This document shows positions 9,297 through 18,376 of a DNA stretch of 48,724 bases, one piece after another. The DNA is from Candidatus Methylobacter oryzae (GTDB taxonomy: Bacteria; Pseudomonadota; Gammaproteobacteria; Methylococcales; Methylomonadaceae): contig CAMAUL010000016.1 of NCBI GenBank assembly GCA_945861405.1, forward strand, positions 1 through 48,724, in the 5' to 3' direction. Within the stretch, counting starts at the first letter, position 1. Every line of letters begins with the position of its first letter. The notes under the pieces were generated by a model. The model was not told where the DNA came from. It searched no databases and saw nothing but the letters and a program-made list of their open reading frames with translations. A program made the position numbers and the translations under genes.

Positions 9297-9963
9297 TTTA
9301 TCGATTTTCCATTTAGTTAAAGAAGCCAGCTTTGTTGTTCAATTCGTGATGCTGATATTGTTAGTGGCATCGGTGTCGTCGTGGACTTTTATTTTTACTA
9401 AGCGCAAAGAGCTCAATCGGGCGGTTGAAATCACCGACGAATTCGAGGAGCAGTTTTGGTCCGGCGTGGTCTTGGCTGAACTATATAGAAAGCTGGCGGC
9501 CAAGGATTTCGAGCCGGAAGGCATCGAGAAAATATTTCTGGCCGGGTACAAAGAATTCTCCCGGATGCGCCAAGCCGGTAATGTCGAACCCGGCGTACAG
9601 GTGGAAAGTGCGCAACGGGTCATGCGTATCGAATTGTCGCGTGAATTGGAGCGGCTCGATGAGCATTTGGCCTTCCTCGCTACGGTCGGTTCGATCAGCC
9701 CTTACATCGGTTTATTCGGCACGGTATGGGGCATCATGAATTCCTTCATGTCGCTGGGCGCGGTCAAACAGGCGACTTTGGCGCAAGTTGCACCGGGCAT
9801 TGCCGAAGCCTTGATTGCAACCGCCATCGGTTTGTTTGCGGCAATTCCGGCCGTTATTGCTTATAACCGCTTTTCCACTCGATTGGATAGATTGACCGGT
9901 CGATATGAACTGTTCGTCGAAGAGTTCGTCGTATTGTTGCAAAGGCAGGCACACCAAAAATGA
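9286..9963 (+). CDS. tolQ: Tol-Pal proton channel subunit TolQ
   Basis: Inner-membrane protein that, with TolR, uses proton flow to energise TolA for outer-membrane constriction in division. It has 225 residues with three membrane helices: about 15-38, then about 135-155 (SPYIGLFGTVWGIMNSF), and about 168-190 (GIAEALIATAIGLFAAIPAV). These are the conserved MotA/ExbB/TolQ pore sequences. It overlaps ybgC by 11 bp and tolR by 4 bp. Confidence 0.97.
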   Translation: MNTDLSIFHLVKEASFVVQFVMLILLVASVSSWTFIFTKRKELNRAVEITDEFEEQFWSGVVLAELYRKLAAKDFEPEGIEKIFLAGYKEFSRMRQAGNVEPGVQVESAQRVMRIELSRELERLDEHLAFLATVGSISPYIGLFGTVWGIMNSFMSLGAVKQATLAQVAPGIAEALIATAIGLFAAIPAVIAYNRFSTRLDRLTGRYELFVEEFVVLLQRQAHQK

Positions 9964-10403
9964 GCGCGCCACAAATGGGTAGAAAAAATGGGCGCAGAAA
10001 GCCCATGGCGGAAATCAATGTCGTTCCGTACATTGACGTAACTTTAGTGCTGTTGATTATTTTCATGATCACAACGCCGATGTTGCAAACTGGCGTGGAA
10101 GTCGAGCTTCCGCAAGCCGAATCTGCAACCGTGGAATCCGAAGGCGATAATATGCCGGTCGTTGTGTCAATCAATGAACAGAGCCAATATTTTATTACCA
10201 TAGATGACAAAGAACCGGAGATGATAAAGCCGGAAGAAGCGGAGGCTCGGGTGATGGCGGTATTAAGCCAGAAACCGAAAACCCAGGTTCTGATCGGGGC
10301 TTATAAAGGTATTGATTACGGTGTCGTGGTTACGCTGATGGCGGGATTAAAAAATGCCGGTGTGACCAGTGTAGGTTTAATGACCAAGTCGGGCGAACAA
10401 TAG
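9960..10403 (+). CDS. tolR: Tol-Pal subunit TolR
   Basis: ExbD/TolR-family protein with one membrane helix and a periplasmic domain. The N-terminal part PMAEINVVPYIDVTLVLLI carries the conserved Asp in the helix (VTLVLLIIF) that takes part in proton transfer. The 147-residue length is normal. The gene overlaps tolQ by 4 bp and ends 4 bases before tolA. Confidence 0.97.
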   Translation: MSAPQMGRKNGRRKPMAEINVVPYIDVTLVLLIIFMITTPMLQTGVEVELPQAESATVESEGDNMPVVVSINEQSQYFITIDDKEPEMIKPEEAEARVMAVLSQKPKTQVLIGAYKGIDYGVVVTLMAGLKNAGVTSVGLMTKSGEQ

Positions 10404-10407
10404 CACG

Positions 10408-11712
10408 ATGGATAGTAAAAAGAGATTTTCATGGCCAATCATGCTGGCTCTGGCGTTGCATATTACGATTTTAGGCCTGTTTGCCTTAAGCGCATTATTA
10501 AAGCCTGATAAAAAAGAGCCGGAACCTGCGCCGGAAATTATTCACGCTGAAATTGTCGATGAAACTAAGGCTAAGAATCCGGCTGAGGCAGCCGCCGAAC
10601 CTCTAAAGGCGGCGGAAACTCCGATTGAAGAGAAAAAGCCCGAAACAGAAGCTAAGCCGGAAGTCGAACCGGCAGTGCAGCAGGCAGAAAAAGCCAAGGC
10701 CGAAGCAAAGCAGGCCGAAATAGCTAAAGAAAAGGCCGAAGCCAAACAGGCAGAGGCCGCCAAAGAAAAAGCAGAAGCCGCTACGCAAGCCAAAGCCGAA
10801 GCCAAGCAGGCAGAAGCGGCTAAAGCGAAGGCAGAAGCCGCTACGCAAGCTAAAGCCGAAGCCAAACAGGCTGAAGCTGCCAAAGCGAAAGCAGAAGCAG
10901 CCGCGCAAGCCAAAGCTGAAGCCAAACAGGCAGAAGCCGCCAAAGAAAAAGCAGAAGCTGCCGCAAAGGCTAAGACGGAAGCCAAGCAGGCGGAAGCTGC
11001 CAAGGCGAAAGCAGAAGCAGCCGCAGAAGCCAAAGCCGAAGCCGCCAAAGAAAAAGCAGAAGCTGCCGCAAAGGCCAAGACGGAAGCCAAGCAAGCTGAA
11101 GCAGCTAAAGCGAAGGCCGAAGCGACCGAACAAGCCAAGGCTGAAGCCAAGCAAGCGGAAATAGCCAAGGCAAAAGCCGAGGCCGCAGCACAGGCTAAAG
11201 CAGAAGCTGCAAAAGCCGCAGCAGAAAAAGCGAAAGCCGAAGCGGCGGCAGAAGCTGCCAAAGCGAAAGCCGCAGCTGAAAAAGCCAAGGCAGAAGCCGC
11301 CGCTCAAGCGAAAGCAGAAGCGGAGCGGGTGGCAGCCGCCAAAGCCAAAGCTGAAGCAGAACAGGCCGAGGCCGCGAGAATGGCAGCCGAGCAGGCCAGA
11401 ATGGATGCGGAGCAAGATCAGCTGGCGATAAAAACCGCCGCCTCAGCCATTCGGCAAAAAGTAGCGCGTAGTTGGATACGTCCGGTTTCTGCTGCAGAGG
11501 GTTTAAAGTGTACAATTCAGGTTACATTGATGTCCGATGGGACAGTAATAGATGCCGTGGTGGTTACTTCCAGCGGCGATGCGATTTTTGATAGATCTGC
11601 GGAAAATGCGGTACATAAAGCATCGCCGTTACCGGTGCCTAAAGATAAAGAATTGGCTACCAAAGAGTTTAAGTCATTTAAGTTTTTGTTTGACCCGGAT
11701 CGTTCCCGATAA
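10408..11712 (+). CDS. tolA: Tol-Pal protein TolA with a long Ala/Lys/Glu coiled coil
   Basis: Spans the periplasm from TolQR to TolB/Pal. After a short cytoplasmic start a membrane helix (about 9-29) leads into domain II, a very regular Lys-Ala-Glu coiled coil (about 90-335) built from near-identical copies of AKAEAKQAEAA. The C-terminal domain III (about 345-434) includes WIRPVSAAEGLKCTIQVTL, matching the TolA C-terminal fold. Domain II is encoded by DNA repeats, so its length could vary by recombination. At 434 residues it is similar in length to the E. coli protein (421). Regulation is shared with the tol operon. Confidence 0.95.
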   Translation: MDSKKRFSWPIMLALALHITILGLFALSALLKPDKKEPEPAPEIIHAEIVDETKAKNPAEAAAEPLKAAETPIEEKKPETEAKPEVEPAVQQAEKAKAEAKQAEIAKEKAEAKQAEAAKEKAEAATQAKAEAKQAEAAKAKAEAATQAKAEAKQAEAAKAKAEAAAQAKAEAKQAEAAKEKAEAAAKAKTEAKQAEAAKAKAEAAAEAKAEAAKEKAEAAAKAKTEAKQAEAAKAKAEATEQAKAEAKQAEIAKAKAEAAAQAKAEAAKAAAEKAKAEAAAEAAKAKAAAEKAKAEAAAQAKAEAERVAAAKAKAEAEQAEAARMAAEQARMDAEQDQLAIKTAASAIRQKVARSWIRPVSAAEGLKCTIQVTLMSDGTVIDAVVVTSSGDAIFDRSAENAVHKASPLPVPKDKELATKEFKSFKFLFDPDRSR

Positions 11713-11790
11713 TCCGAAACAGGATATGATCAGCAAAAAGATGATGCCGATTATTGATGGTCTTTTTTCAGTTAAGTTACTGAGGTATAC

Positions 11791-13074
11791 ATGAGTTTTT
11801 TTAGAAAAATTTTGTTGATTGCTCTGGTTAGTTGCTATGTGACTGGCAGCTACGCAGAAATGACGATTGAAATTACCGAAGGCGTTGAAAGTGCCTTGCC
11901 TATTTCCGTGGTTCCTTTTGCGATGCAAGGGGCATCGGGCGTTCCGGTTGACGTCAGTTTTGTGGTTAATGCGGATTTAGGTCGTAGCGGCTATTTTAAA
12001 ACGCTGGATAAGCAAAGCATGCCGGGACACCCCAGCACTGCGGAAGCGATTCAGTTTAAGGACTGGCAGGCGTTAGGGCAGAACTATCTGGTTATCGGTC
12101 AAGTGGTTGAAGATCATGGTCAGTACAATGTCCAGTTCCAATTGTTTGATGTCTACAAGGGCCAGCCACTAATGGGCTATCGGATGACTTCGACAGCGGG
12201 CGAGTTGCGCAAAACGGCGCACCATATCAGCGACCTTATCTTTGAAAAATTAACCGGCAAAAAAGGCGTTTTCAGTGGCCGGATTGCGTACATTACCAGC
12301 ACTAGACAAGGCAGAAAGAGCACCCATAAGCTGCAAATTTCAGATGCGGACGGTTTTAATGCACAGACCATAGCTTCATCTATGGAGCCGTTGATGTCTC
12401 CTGCGTGGTCGCCTGACGGCAAAAAAATAGCCTACGTGTCATTTGAGAAAAAATCAGCCGCCATTTATATCCAGACGCTAGCGACCGGTGAGCGGGTTAG
12501 GGGTGCCGAATTCCCCGGCATCAACGGAGCGCCATCCTGGTCGCCCGATGGGGGGAAATTGGCTTTGACCTTATCCAAAGATGGCAGTCCTGATATTTAC
12601 ATTCTAAATCTGACCACTCGCGCTTTAACCAAGTTGACCAGCAGTTTTGCTATTGATACCGAGCCGACTTGGTCGCCTGACGGCAGCAGCATCGTCTTTA
12701 CCTCGGATCGGGGTGGAAAGCCGCAGCTGTATATGATGTCCAGCCAAGGCGGACAGGAAAATAGACTGACATTTTCAGGAAATTATAATGCCAGGGCCAG
12801 CTTTTCACCGGACGGCAAAAGTATAGCCATGGTGCACGGCAACGGCAGCGATTATCGTATTGCCGTGATGGACTTGGCGACCAAGGCAGTCAATGTGTTA
12901 ACTGATGGACGATCGGATGAATCCCCCAGTTTTGCACCGAATGGCAGCATGATTTTGTATGCTTCCCGGAAAGGCAATGCCAGTTACTTATCGGCCGTCT
13001 CAATAGATGGTAAAATGCAACAGAAACTGGTGTTTGATAGCAGTGAAATTCGCGAACCTGCATGGTCACCCTAG
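11791..13074 (+). CDS. tolB: Tol-Pal periplasmic beta-propeller TolB
   Basis: Periplasmic partner of Pal and TolA. A signal peptide spans residues 1-22 (SYA cleavage). An N-terminal alpha/beta domain follows, then a six-bladed propeller with repeated WSPDGKKIAY-type motifs (for example WSPDGGKLAL, WSPDGSSIVF, FSPDGKSIAM). The 427 residues match the family. It starts 78 bases after tolA and ends 59 bases before pal. Confidence 0.97.
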   Translation: MSFFRKILLIALVSCYVTGSYAEMTIEITEGVESALPISVVPFAMQGASGVPVDVSFVVNADLGRSGYFKTLDKQSMPGHPSTAEAIQFKDWQALGQNYLVIGQVVEDHGQYNVQFQLFDVYKGQPLMGYRMTSTAGELRKTAHHISDLIFEKLTGKKGVFSGRIAYITSTRQGRKSTHKLQISDADGFNAQTIASSMEPLMSPAWSPDGKKIAYVSFEKKSAAIYIQTLATGERVRGAEFPGINGAPSWSPDGGKLALTLSKDGSPDIYILNLTTRALTKLTSSFAIDTEPTWSPDGSSIVFTSDRGGKPQLYMMSSQGGQENRLTFSGNYNARASFSPDGKSIAMVHGNGSDYRIAVMDLATKAVNVLTDGRSDESPSFAPNGSMILYASRKGNASYLSAVSIDGKMQQKLVFDSSEIREPAWSP

Positions 13075-13133
13075 TCCAGCAGGGTACAACACGATTTTTT
13101 ATAAAATTAATCTATTACTTTTTGGGAATTAAA

Positions 13134-13694
13134 ATGAAATTGAATAAAACAGTATGGGCATTGGCAATCAGTGCGGTAATCCTTTCAGGCTGTAGCGAAG
13201 ATGAAAAAGACGCAAGTCTGACTGACGGTTCTCAAAATGCGGCCAGCGGTATCAACGACGCATCAACCAGCGGTTTAAATGGCGGTTCAGGGATGTCCGG
13301 TTCGGATATGTATCCTAATGCTGGAATCGGCCCAGAATTTAGCGATCCGAACAACCCGCTGTCAAAAAGCACCATCTATTTCATGCTGGACAGCAGCCAG
13401 GTTCAGCCCGATTTTGTCCCCGTCATTGCAGCGCATGCACAATATCTGGTGGCACACCCTGATCAACGCGTGGTCATGGAAGGTAATACTGATGAGCGCG
13501 GTTCTCCCGAGTACAACATTGCATTGGGCGAGCAGCGGGCAAAATCAGTAATCGGTATGATGAAAGCTCAAGGCGTTTCGGAAAGCCAGTTACAAGCCGT
13601 CAGTTATGGCGAAGAAAAGCCTGTGGCAGCAGGGCACGACGAAGCAGCCTGGGAACTTAACCGTCGCGTTGAGATAGCTTACCAAGGCAAATAA
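13134..13694 (+). CDS. pal: Peptidoglycan-associated lipoprotein Pal
   Basis: Outer-membrane lipoprotein that binds diaminopimelate in the wall through an OmpA-like domain. The start MKLNKTVWAL gives a lipoprotein signal with lipobox LSGC. The frame runs upstream into tolB, but the ATG at 13134 after GGGAATT is correct. The OmpA domain shows NTDERGSPEYNIALGEQRA (about residues 118-136). The product has 186 residues. cpoB begins on the next base after the stop. Confidence 0.96.
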   Translation: MKLNKTVWALAISAVILSGCSEDEKDASLTDGSQNAASGINDASTSGLNGGSGMSGSDMYPNAGIGPEFSDPNNPLSKSTIYFMLDSSQVQPDFVPVIAAHAQYLVAHPDQRVVMEGNTDERGSPEYNIALGEQRAKSVIGMMKAQGVSESQLQAVSYGEEKPVAAGHDEAAWELNRRVEIAYQGK

Positions 13695-14570
13695 ATGAAA
13701 GCTCGTCTTATCTTGTTGCTGTGTTTTTGCAGCGCCGTCCATGCGGAATCGTTGCCGCCCGTTGTTGATAATTCCATGTATCCAGTGGGTGAGGCCAGCG
13801 CGGTAAAGCCGTCATCAAACAGCGCGGTATTGGAAATGATGGGGCGGCTGGAGCAATTGCAAGCAGAAGTGCAGCAGCTTACCGGCAAGATAGAAGAGCA
13901 GGCCTATCTGATCGTCGAGCTGAAAAAATCTCAAAGCACGATGTATTCCGATTTCGATGGTCGGATGCAAAGCCTTGAGAAAAAAACAGAGGGCGTTAAG
14001 CCAGCGACTGGTGAAAGTTCTGTCATGCAGGAAGGTTCAGCCGAGCCTTCCGCCAAGGCTGCCGAGTCTCCCGTTGCGGCTCCGGCTCCAGAAGCTAAGC
14101 AGGCTCCGGCACAGAAACAGGATGCTGTGCAAGCTTCCGGCGAAGCTTCCGCTCCTGCTAACGCCCCTCGCCTACCTCCTGTAGGCGATGAGAAACAGCA
14201 ATATCAACAAGCGTATGAAGCGTTAAGAAACGGACATAACGCCCAGGCAATTGCGGCATTTAATTCAATGCTGGATAAAAATTCGAAAGGCGAGTACGCA
14301 AATAATGCCCAATATTGGTTGGGTGAGGCCTATCGGGTTAATCAGGATATGGACTCGGCGCGCAAAGCCTTTAACAGCGTGATTGAAAAATATCCAGGCA
14401 GCCCAAAAGTGCCGGATGCTTTGTTAAAACTGGGCACTATCGAAATTGAGCAGAAAAATACAGTTAAGGCGCGTGAATATTTAACCCGCGTCACCGTGGA
14501 TTTCCCCAGCTCGACAGCGGCCCGATTGGCGACCAAGAAATTACTTCTGCTTGATGACGCAAAACAGTAG
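13695..14570 (+). CDS. cpoB: Cell division coordinator CpoB (YbgF)
   Basis: Periplasmic TolA partner that links Tol-Pal constriction to PBP1B peptidoglycan synthesis. It has a signal peptide (cleavage after VHA, residue 17), then an N-terminal trimerising coiled coil (about 37-80), a Pro/Ala-rich linker, and C-terminal TPR repeats from about residue 170, including YWLGEAYRV and ALLKLGTIEI. The length of 291 is normal. Zero spacing from pal indicates co-transcription. Confidence 0.94.
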   Translation: MKARLILLLCFCSAVHAESLPPVVDNSMYPVGEASAVKPSSNSAVLEMMGRLEQLQAEVQQLTGKIEEQAYLIVELKKSQSTMYSDFDGRMQSLEKKTEGVKPATGESSVMQEGSAEPSAKAAESPVAAPAPEAKQAPAQKQDAVQASGEASAPANAPRLPPVGDEKQQYQQAYEALRNGHNAQAIAAFNSMLDKNSKGEYANNAQYWLGEAYRVNQDMDSARKAFNSVIEKYPGSPKVPDALLKLGTIEIEQKNTVKAREYLTRVTVDFPSSTAARLATKKLLLLDDAKQ

Positions 14571-14578
14571 TTGCTAGT

Positions 14579-15214
14579 TTGTTACGCATCACTGAAATCT
14601 TTTATTCGTTACAGGGCGAGTCGAATACGGTAGGCCTGCCCACCGTGTTTATTCGCCTGACCGGCTGTCCATTGCGATGCGTTTATTGCGATACGGCCTA
14701 TGCTTTTACCGGCGGCAAAAAAATAGCGATTGATGCCGTTATTGCGGAAGCTGAGCAGTACGGCACCCGGTACATTACGGTAACCGGCGGCGAACCTTTG
14801 GCACAACCGGGCTGCCTTGAGTTAATGACCAAGCTGCTTGACAAAGGCTATGTGGTCTCTCTGGAAACCAGCGGGGCGCTTGACGTGTCGGAAGTCGATC
14901 CACGCACGGTCAAAGTCATGGACCTTAAAACCCCTAGTTCCGGCGAATTAAGCAAAAACCGCTATCAAAATATCGACTGTCTAAACGCCAAAGATCAGCT
15001 TAAGTTTGTTATAGGTAATGACGAGGATTATGACTGGTCAAAAGCCGTTTTAAGAGAATACGACTTGGCCAATCGCTGCGAAATATTGTTTTCGCCGGTG
15101 ATGGGGCAACAAAACCCGACCGAGTTGGCCGAAAAAATCCTAAAGGACAGATTGCCTGTCCGTTTCCAACTTCAACTCCATAAAATACTTTGGGATGATG
15201 CCCAAGGTAAGTAA
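14579..15214 (+). CDS. queE: 7-carboxy-7-deazaguanine synthase QueE
   Basis: Radical-SAM enzyme making 7-carboxy-7-deazaguanine for queuosine. The CX3CX2C cluster motif is at Cys30, Cys34 and Cys37 (GCPLRCVYC). The SAM and substrate motif TVTGGEPLAQ follows. It starts with TTG, reading MLRITEIFYSLQGES, which is the family N-terminus. The 211 residues are normal. It is followed by queC, the next enzyme in the pathway, in the common tol-pal-queE-queC order. Confidence 0.96.
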   Translation: MLRITEIFYSLQGESNTVGLPTVFIRLTGCPLRCVYCDTAYAFTGGKKIAIDAVIAEAEQYGTRYITVTGGEPLAQPGCLELMTKLLDKGYVVSLETSGALDVSEVDPRTVKVMDLKTPSSGELSKNRYQNIDCLNAKDQLKFVIGNDEDYDWSKAVLREYDLANRCEILFSPVMGQQNPTELAEKILKDRLPVRFQLQLHKILWDDAQGK

Positions 15215-15235
15215 ACCGACCATTCGGCTAAGCTC

Positions 15236-15919
15236 ATGACAAGCATGCAAAAGAAAGCCATCGTCCTGCTCTCCGGCGGATTAGATTCAATTACCGTACT
15301 TGCTCTTGCCAAAAAGCAGGGATACAAGTGTTACGCCTTAAGCTTCGATTACGGCCAGCGGCATAATGCTGAGTTAGCGGCGGCGGCGCAGATAGCCGCC
15401 GACTATCAAGTCGAAGATCATAAAATCATCAAGCTGGGCTTAAGCTCCATAGGCGGCTCAGCACTGACCGATGAACATATTGCCGTGCCAAACACGCCGC
15501 AGCAAGGCATACCGGTCACCTATGTCCCGGCAAGAAACACCATATTCCTGTCCTTTGCCTTAGGCTGGGCGGAAGTTTTAAACCTGACCGATATATTTAT
15601 CGGCGTTAACGCAGTGGACTATTCCGGCTACCCCGATTGCAGGCCTGAATTTATCCAGGCGTTCCAGCAATTAGCGAACCTTGCCACTAAGGCGGGCGTA
15701 GAAGGCGAACATTTCACCATACACACCCCGTTGATCGCGCTAAGCAAGGCGGAAATCATCAGGCAGGGCATTGAATTGGGCGTGGATTATCAGCGCACAG
15801 TATCCTGTTATTCCGCCGATGAGAAAGGTCGTGCCTGCCGAGTATGCGATGCCTGCCGCTTAAGAAAAACCGGTTTTACCGAAGCGGGAGTGCAAGACCC
15901 AACGCGGTATGCAAGCTAA
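15236..15919 (+). CDS. queC: 7-cyano-7-deazaguanine synthase QueC
   Basis: ATP-dependent enzyme that converts the QueE product to preQ0. The PP-loop SGGLDS sits at about residues 13-18, and the C-terminal zinc site is CxxCxxC ([11 protein letters not shown]) with an upstream Cys in TVSCYS. The 227 residues match the family. An internal ATG at 15245 (MQKKAI) is an equally possible start. It lies 21 bases after queE. Confidence 0.96.
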   Translation: MTSMQKKAIVLLSGGLDSITVLALAKKQGYKCYALSFDYGQRHNAELAAAAQIAADYQVEDHKIIKLGLSSIGGSALTDEHIAVPNTPQQGIPVTYVPARNTIFLSFALGWAEVLNLTDIFIGVNAVDYSGYPDCRPEFIQAFQQLANLATKAGVEGEHFTIHTPLIALSKAEIIRQGIELGVDYQRTVSCYSADEKGRACRVCDACRLRKTGFTEAGVQDPTRYAS

Positions 15920-15925
15920 AAAACG

Positions 15926-15953
15926 TTGCTAGAAACGTATAAATCAGTATAAT
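15926..15953 (+). promoter_or_regulatory. Sigma-70-type promoter of tRNA-Lys
   Basis: TTGCTA and a perfect TATAAT are separated by 16 bases, placing the start of transcription about 8 bases before the tRNA 5' end. Confidence 0.7.
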
Positions 15954-15967
15954 AGGAAGTCTTTGTT

Positions 15968-16043
15968 GGGTTGTTAGCTCAGTCGGTAGAGCACCGCACT
16001 TTTAATGCGATGGTCCCGGGTTCGAATCCCGGACAACCCACCA
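15968..16043 (+). tRNA. tRNA-Lys (anticodon UUU)
   Basis: The acceptor strands GGGTTGT (15968-15974) and ACAACCC (16033-16039) pair. The anticodon loop CTTTTAA contains TTT at 16001-16003, the T arm has GGTTCGAATCC, and CCA is encoded. The sequence is very close to E. coli tRNA-Lys. Confidence 0.97.
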
Positions 16044-16083
16044 TCAAATTCTTTGAATAACCTACGTTATTTAGTAAAAAACG

Positions 16084-16106
16084 CCAGCTTTTATGCTGGT
16101 TTTTTT
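16084..16106 (+). terminator. Intrinsic terminator after tRNA-Lys
   Basis: CCAGC/GCTGG with a TTTTAT loop is followed by seven T residues. The upstream A run extends the stem. Confidence 0.85.
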
Positions 16107-16492
16107 ATGCCTGTAGGAAACTGGCGGGATATTCAAAACGGGCAACAAGCCGCAATACAATGTGGCGCGGCGCGATATTTGGCGGGATTTTTCGCCTTGA
16201 ACCCGCAATGCAATCTCGCCAATACATCATGCCGGACTTTCTGCTTGCATCGTTATTTTTTAACCAGCGCCAGCATATGATAGTTCTAATTCCCAATTAC
16301 GGGTGGTTCATCAAATATCGCCTTCTTCACAGATGATTATGTTATCGACACAGCGCTAATAGGTGTTGATAAAATGGAGGATTATCGACATAAATAATTG
16401 ACGTGTGATGACATCGATTAGCAATAATAACCAAGCGTAACCGCGTTTTTTAGGTAAAATTGACTCACCTTCAAAAACTCTAAAAAACACCC
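16107..16492. other. Intergenic region before the DUF3422 gene, no gene seen
   Basis: Short open frames on both strands (up to 91 codons) have no recognisable motif, signal or ribosome-binding site. A possible promoter, TTGACG at 16398 with AATAAT at 16423, has an over-long 19-base spacer. I see nothing else. Confidence 0.4.
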
Positions 16493-17797
16493 GTGACGAC
16501 TTTATTCCCGATCCCTGAAAACCATCCGCAACGCTTTGTACTGCACAACGAAGTCCACGCTCGAGCGCCGTTCATTCGCAATTTACCGGTTAGGGCAAGC
16601 CACCTTGCGCTATTGCTGTCCGGCGATGAAAAAATGCAGGAACGTAAGCACTTGGCAGCGCTGTGCGAAAGATTTGCTGTCGCCCCGCCTGAAAAAGAAG
16701 TGGATCACTTTAGCGCCACTTTTAATTCCTTTCAAATACGCTGGGAGCAACACGGCGAGTTCAGCACTTACAGTTTTTATGCGCATGATACCCCTGCCGA
16801 TCCTTTTGCGGATTCTGCGTTAAAAAAAGTTCCGGTCGATTGGATGTCGCAGTTAACCGGGCAAGTCATTGTTGCGGCTCATGCAACCATTGTCTCTGCT
16901 GCCGATATTAATTATGAAGAGAGTGCCGATTTGGCGGCTCTATCGGTACACTTTGCCGACAACCCCGTTATCGGTTCTAAGGTCACCGGCGGCGCCGCTT
17001 CGGTGTTTACGGACTTTCGTATTCATGTCGATGGGTTCAGTCGTTTTTTGATCGTTAATCATGACTTAAGAACGGAGCAGGCCGGGCGCTTATTGCAACG
17101 ATTATTTGAAATTGAAGTGTACCGGGTTATGGCGCTGCTGGCTTTTCCCATCGCGCGCCAGCTACGGCCTGCAATAAATAAGTCCGACCGGCAATTGTAT
17201 AGCATCACCAATGCAATGACGCTGCCTGATAATAATGACGGCGAATTGTTGGATGAGCTAACCACGCTGGCCGCTGAAGTTGAAAATTATATCTCCAGCA
17301 ATCACTTCCGCTTTGCGGCCGCTAGCGCTTATTATCAACTGGTACAACAACGGGTCAGCGATTTACGCGAAGTTCGGATTCAAGGTATTCAGACCTTGGG
17401 TGAGTTTATTAAGCGCCGACTGGAACCGGCGATTAATACCTGCGAATCGATCTCGCACCGCTTTACCCTGCTTTCCGAGCGGGTCAGCAATGCCAGTCAA
17501 TTGCTGCGTACCCGTGTTGACATCATTATCGAGAAACAAAATCAGGGCTTGCTTACGTCCATGGCCTTACGCGCAAAGATGCAGCTGCGGATGCAACAGA
17601 TGGTTGAAGGCATTTCGATGGTCGCTATTACCTATTATGCCGCCAGTCTGATCGGCACAATAGCCGAAGCGTTGCATATGATCGGCTGGAAAGTCAATCC
17701 GGCAATCATTGAGGGCATTTCGATTCCTTTTATCTTGATCATTATCGCTATCAGCAGCAAGCGGATTCATAAAATTATTGCCAATACCACTGAGTGA
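16493..17797 (+). CDS. DUF3422-family membrane-anchored protein
   Basis: Conserved proteobacterial protein of unknown function. The N-terminal motif FVLHNEVHARAP and the later RVSNASQLLRTRVDI helical segment are typical of DUF3422. Two hydrophobic helices near the C-terminus (about residues 375-395 and 407-423) anchor it in the inner membrane, so the large N-terminal part should be cytoplasmic. The start is GTG at 16493, reading MTTLFPIPENHPQR; the next Met lies past conserved sequence. It has 434 residues and stands as a single gene. Confidence 0.85.
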   Translation: MTTLFPIPENHPQRFVLHNEVHARAPFIRNLPVRASHLALLLSGDEKMQERKHLAALCERFAVAPPEKEVDHFSATFNSFQIRWEQHGEFSTYSFYAHDTPADPFADSALKKVPVDWMSQLTGQVIVAAHATIVSAADINYEESADLAALSVHFADNPVIGSKVTGGAASVFTDFRIHVDGFSRFLIVNHDLRTEQAGRLLQRLFEIEVYRVMALLAFPIARQLRPAINKSDRQLYSITNAMTLPDNNDGELLDELTTLAAEVENYISSNHFRFAAASAYYQLVQQRVSDLREVRIQGIQTLGEFIKRRLEPAINTCESISHRFTLLSERVSNASQLLRTRVDIIIEKQNQGLLTSMALRAKMQLRMQQMVEGISMVAITYYAASLIGTIAEALHMIGWKVNPAIIEGISIPFILIIIAISSKRIHKIIANTTE

Positions 17798-17882
17798 CGA
17801 GAATTAAAAACAAACTTTGCCATTTATCTTTTTTGGTAAAATACAAAACGAGCGGAATCTTGCGAAAAACAGGAGCGATAAA

Positions 17883-18074
17883 ATGAAAGAACTGAAATTC
17901 ACATGGTGGAAAACCGAACATTTTTTCCTAGGCTATTTAAACGAATATCCAGATTACATGACCCAAGGCGTTACCAAGGAGGAATTAGTCGATAATTTAA
18001 AAAGCCTGTTGGAAGATATTGAAAGCAACGAAATACCGTATATCAGAAAGACTGAAACTTTAATGGTTGCCTGA
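17883..18074 (+). CDS. hicB: HicB-family antitoxin (short form)
   Basis: 63-residue protein of the HicB-like partial RNase H fold, expected to neutralise the HicA toxin encoded immediately downstream. The frame is open to 17817, but AGGAGCG lies just before the ATG at 17883 (MKELKFTWWK), so that start is preferred. No added DNA-binding domain is visible at this length, so autoregulation, if any, would need the small fold itself. The stop overlaps the hicA start (TGATG). Just upstream, TTTTG-GTAAAATA-CAAAA (about 17831-17850) is a small inverted repeat that could be the operator. Confidence 0.75.
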   Translation: MKELKFTWWKTEHFFLGYLNEYPDYMTQGVTKEELVDNLKSLLEDIESNEIPYIRKTETLMVA

Positions 18075-18256
18075 TGAAGAGAAAGGACTTACTTAAAAAG
18101 CTAGCCGAACTAGGATGTACATTGGTAAGACATGGCAGCAATCACGACTGGTACACAAATCCCAAAACCCAAACATCACAAGCTGTACCACGGCATAACG
18201 AAATAGACGAACACTTGGCAAAAGCCATCATCAAGGCTTTAAGCAAGCAGGTTTAA
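18074..18256 (+). CDS. hicA: HicA-family toxin (mRNA interferase)
   Basis: 60-residue double-stranded-RNA-binding-fold toxin that cleaves mRNA in translation arrest. It has the HicA pattern: KLAELGCTLVRHGSNHDWY, with the likely catalytic His24 after GSN, and a C-terminal helix LAKAIIKALSKQ. It is coupled to hicB by a 1-base overlap. Gene order is antitoxin first, the less common HicBA arrangement. Confidence 0.87.
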   Translation: MKRKDLLKKLAELGCTLVRHGSNHDWYTNPKTQTSQAVPRHNEIDEHLAKAIIKALSKQV

Positions 18257-18376
18257 TATAAAAGTTGCCACATTTTCAAACATCAGCCCTACCATCCATG
18301 ACGGTTGAATTATTGCTGTGTTCATGGCGCGCGCTTCCTCTGTTTCAAGACAAGATTAATAAATGCGACTGAGTCT

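Noticed and set aside
10542-11415. Long antisense frames opposite tolA (248 and 270 codons)
   Set aside because: They result from the Ala/Lys/Glu repeat composition of the coiled coil and are low-complexity without any domain.
15968-16043. tRNA-Lys as a substrate of the adjacent queuosine genes
   Set aside because: Queuosine is placed in tRNAs with a G34 anticodon (Asp, Asn, His, Tyr). The UUU anticodon excludes it, so the adjacency is only conserved gene order.
16105-16296. 63-codon minus-strand frame after tRNA-Lys
   Set aside because: No ribosome-binding site or family resemblance, and it overlaps the terminator region.
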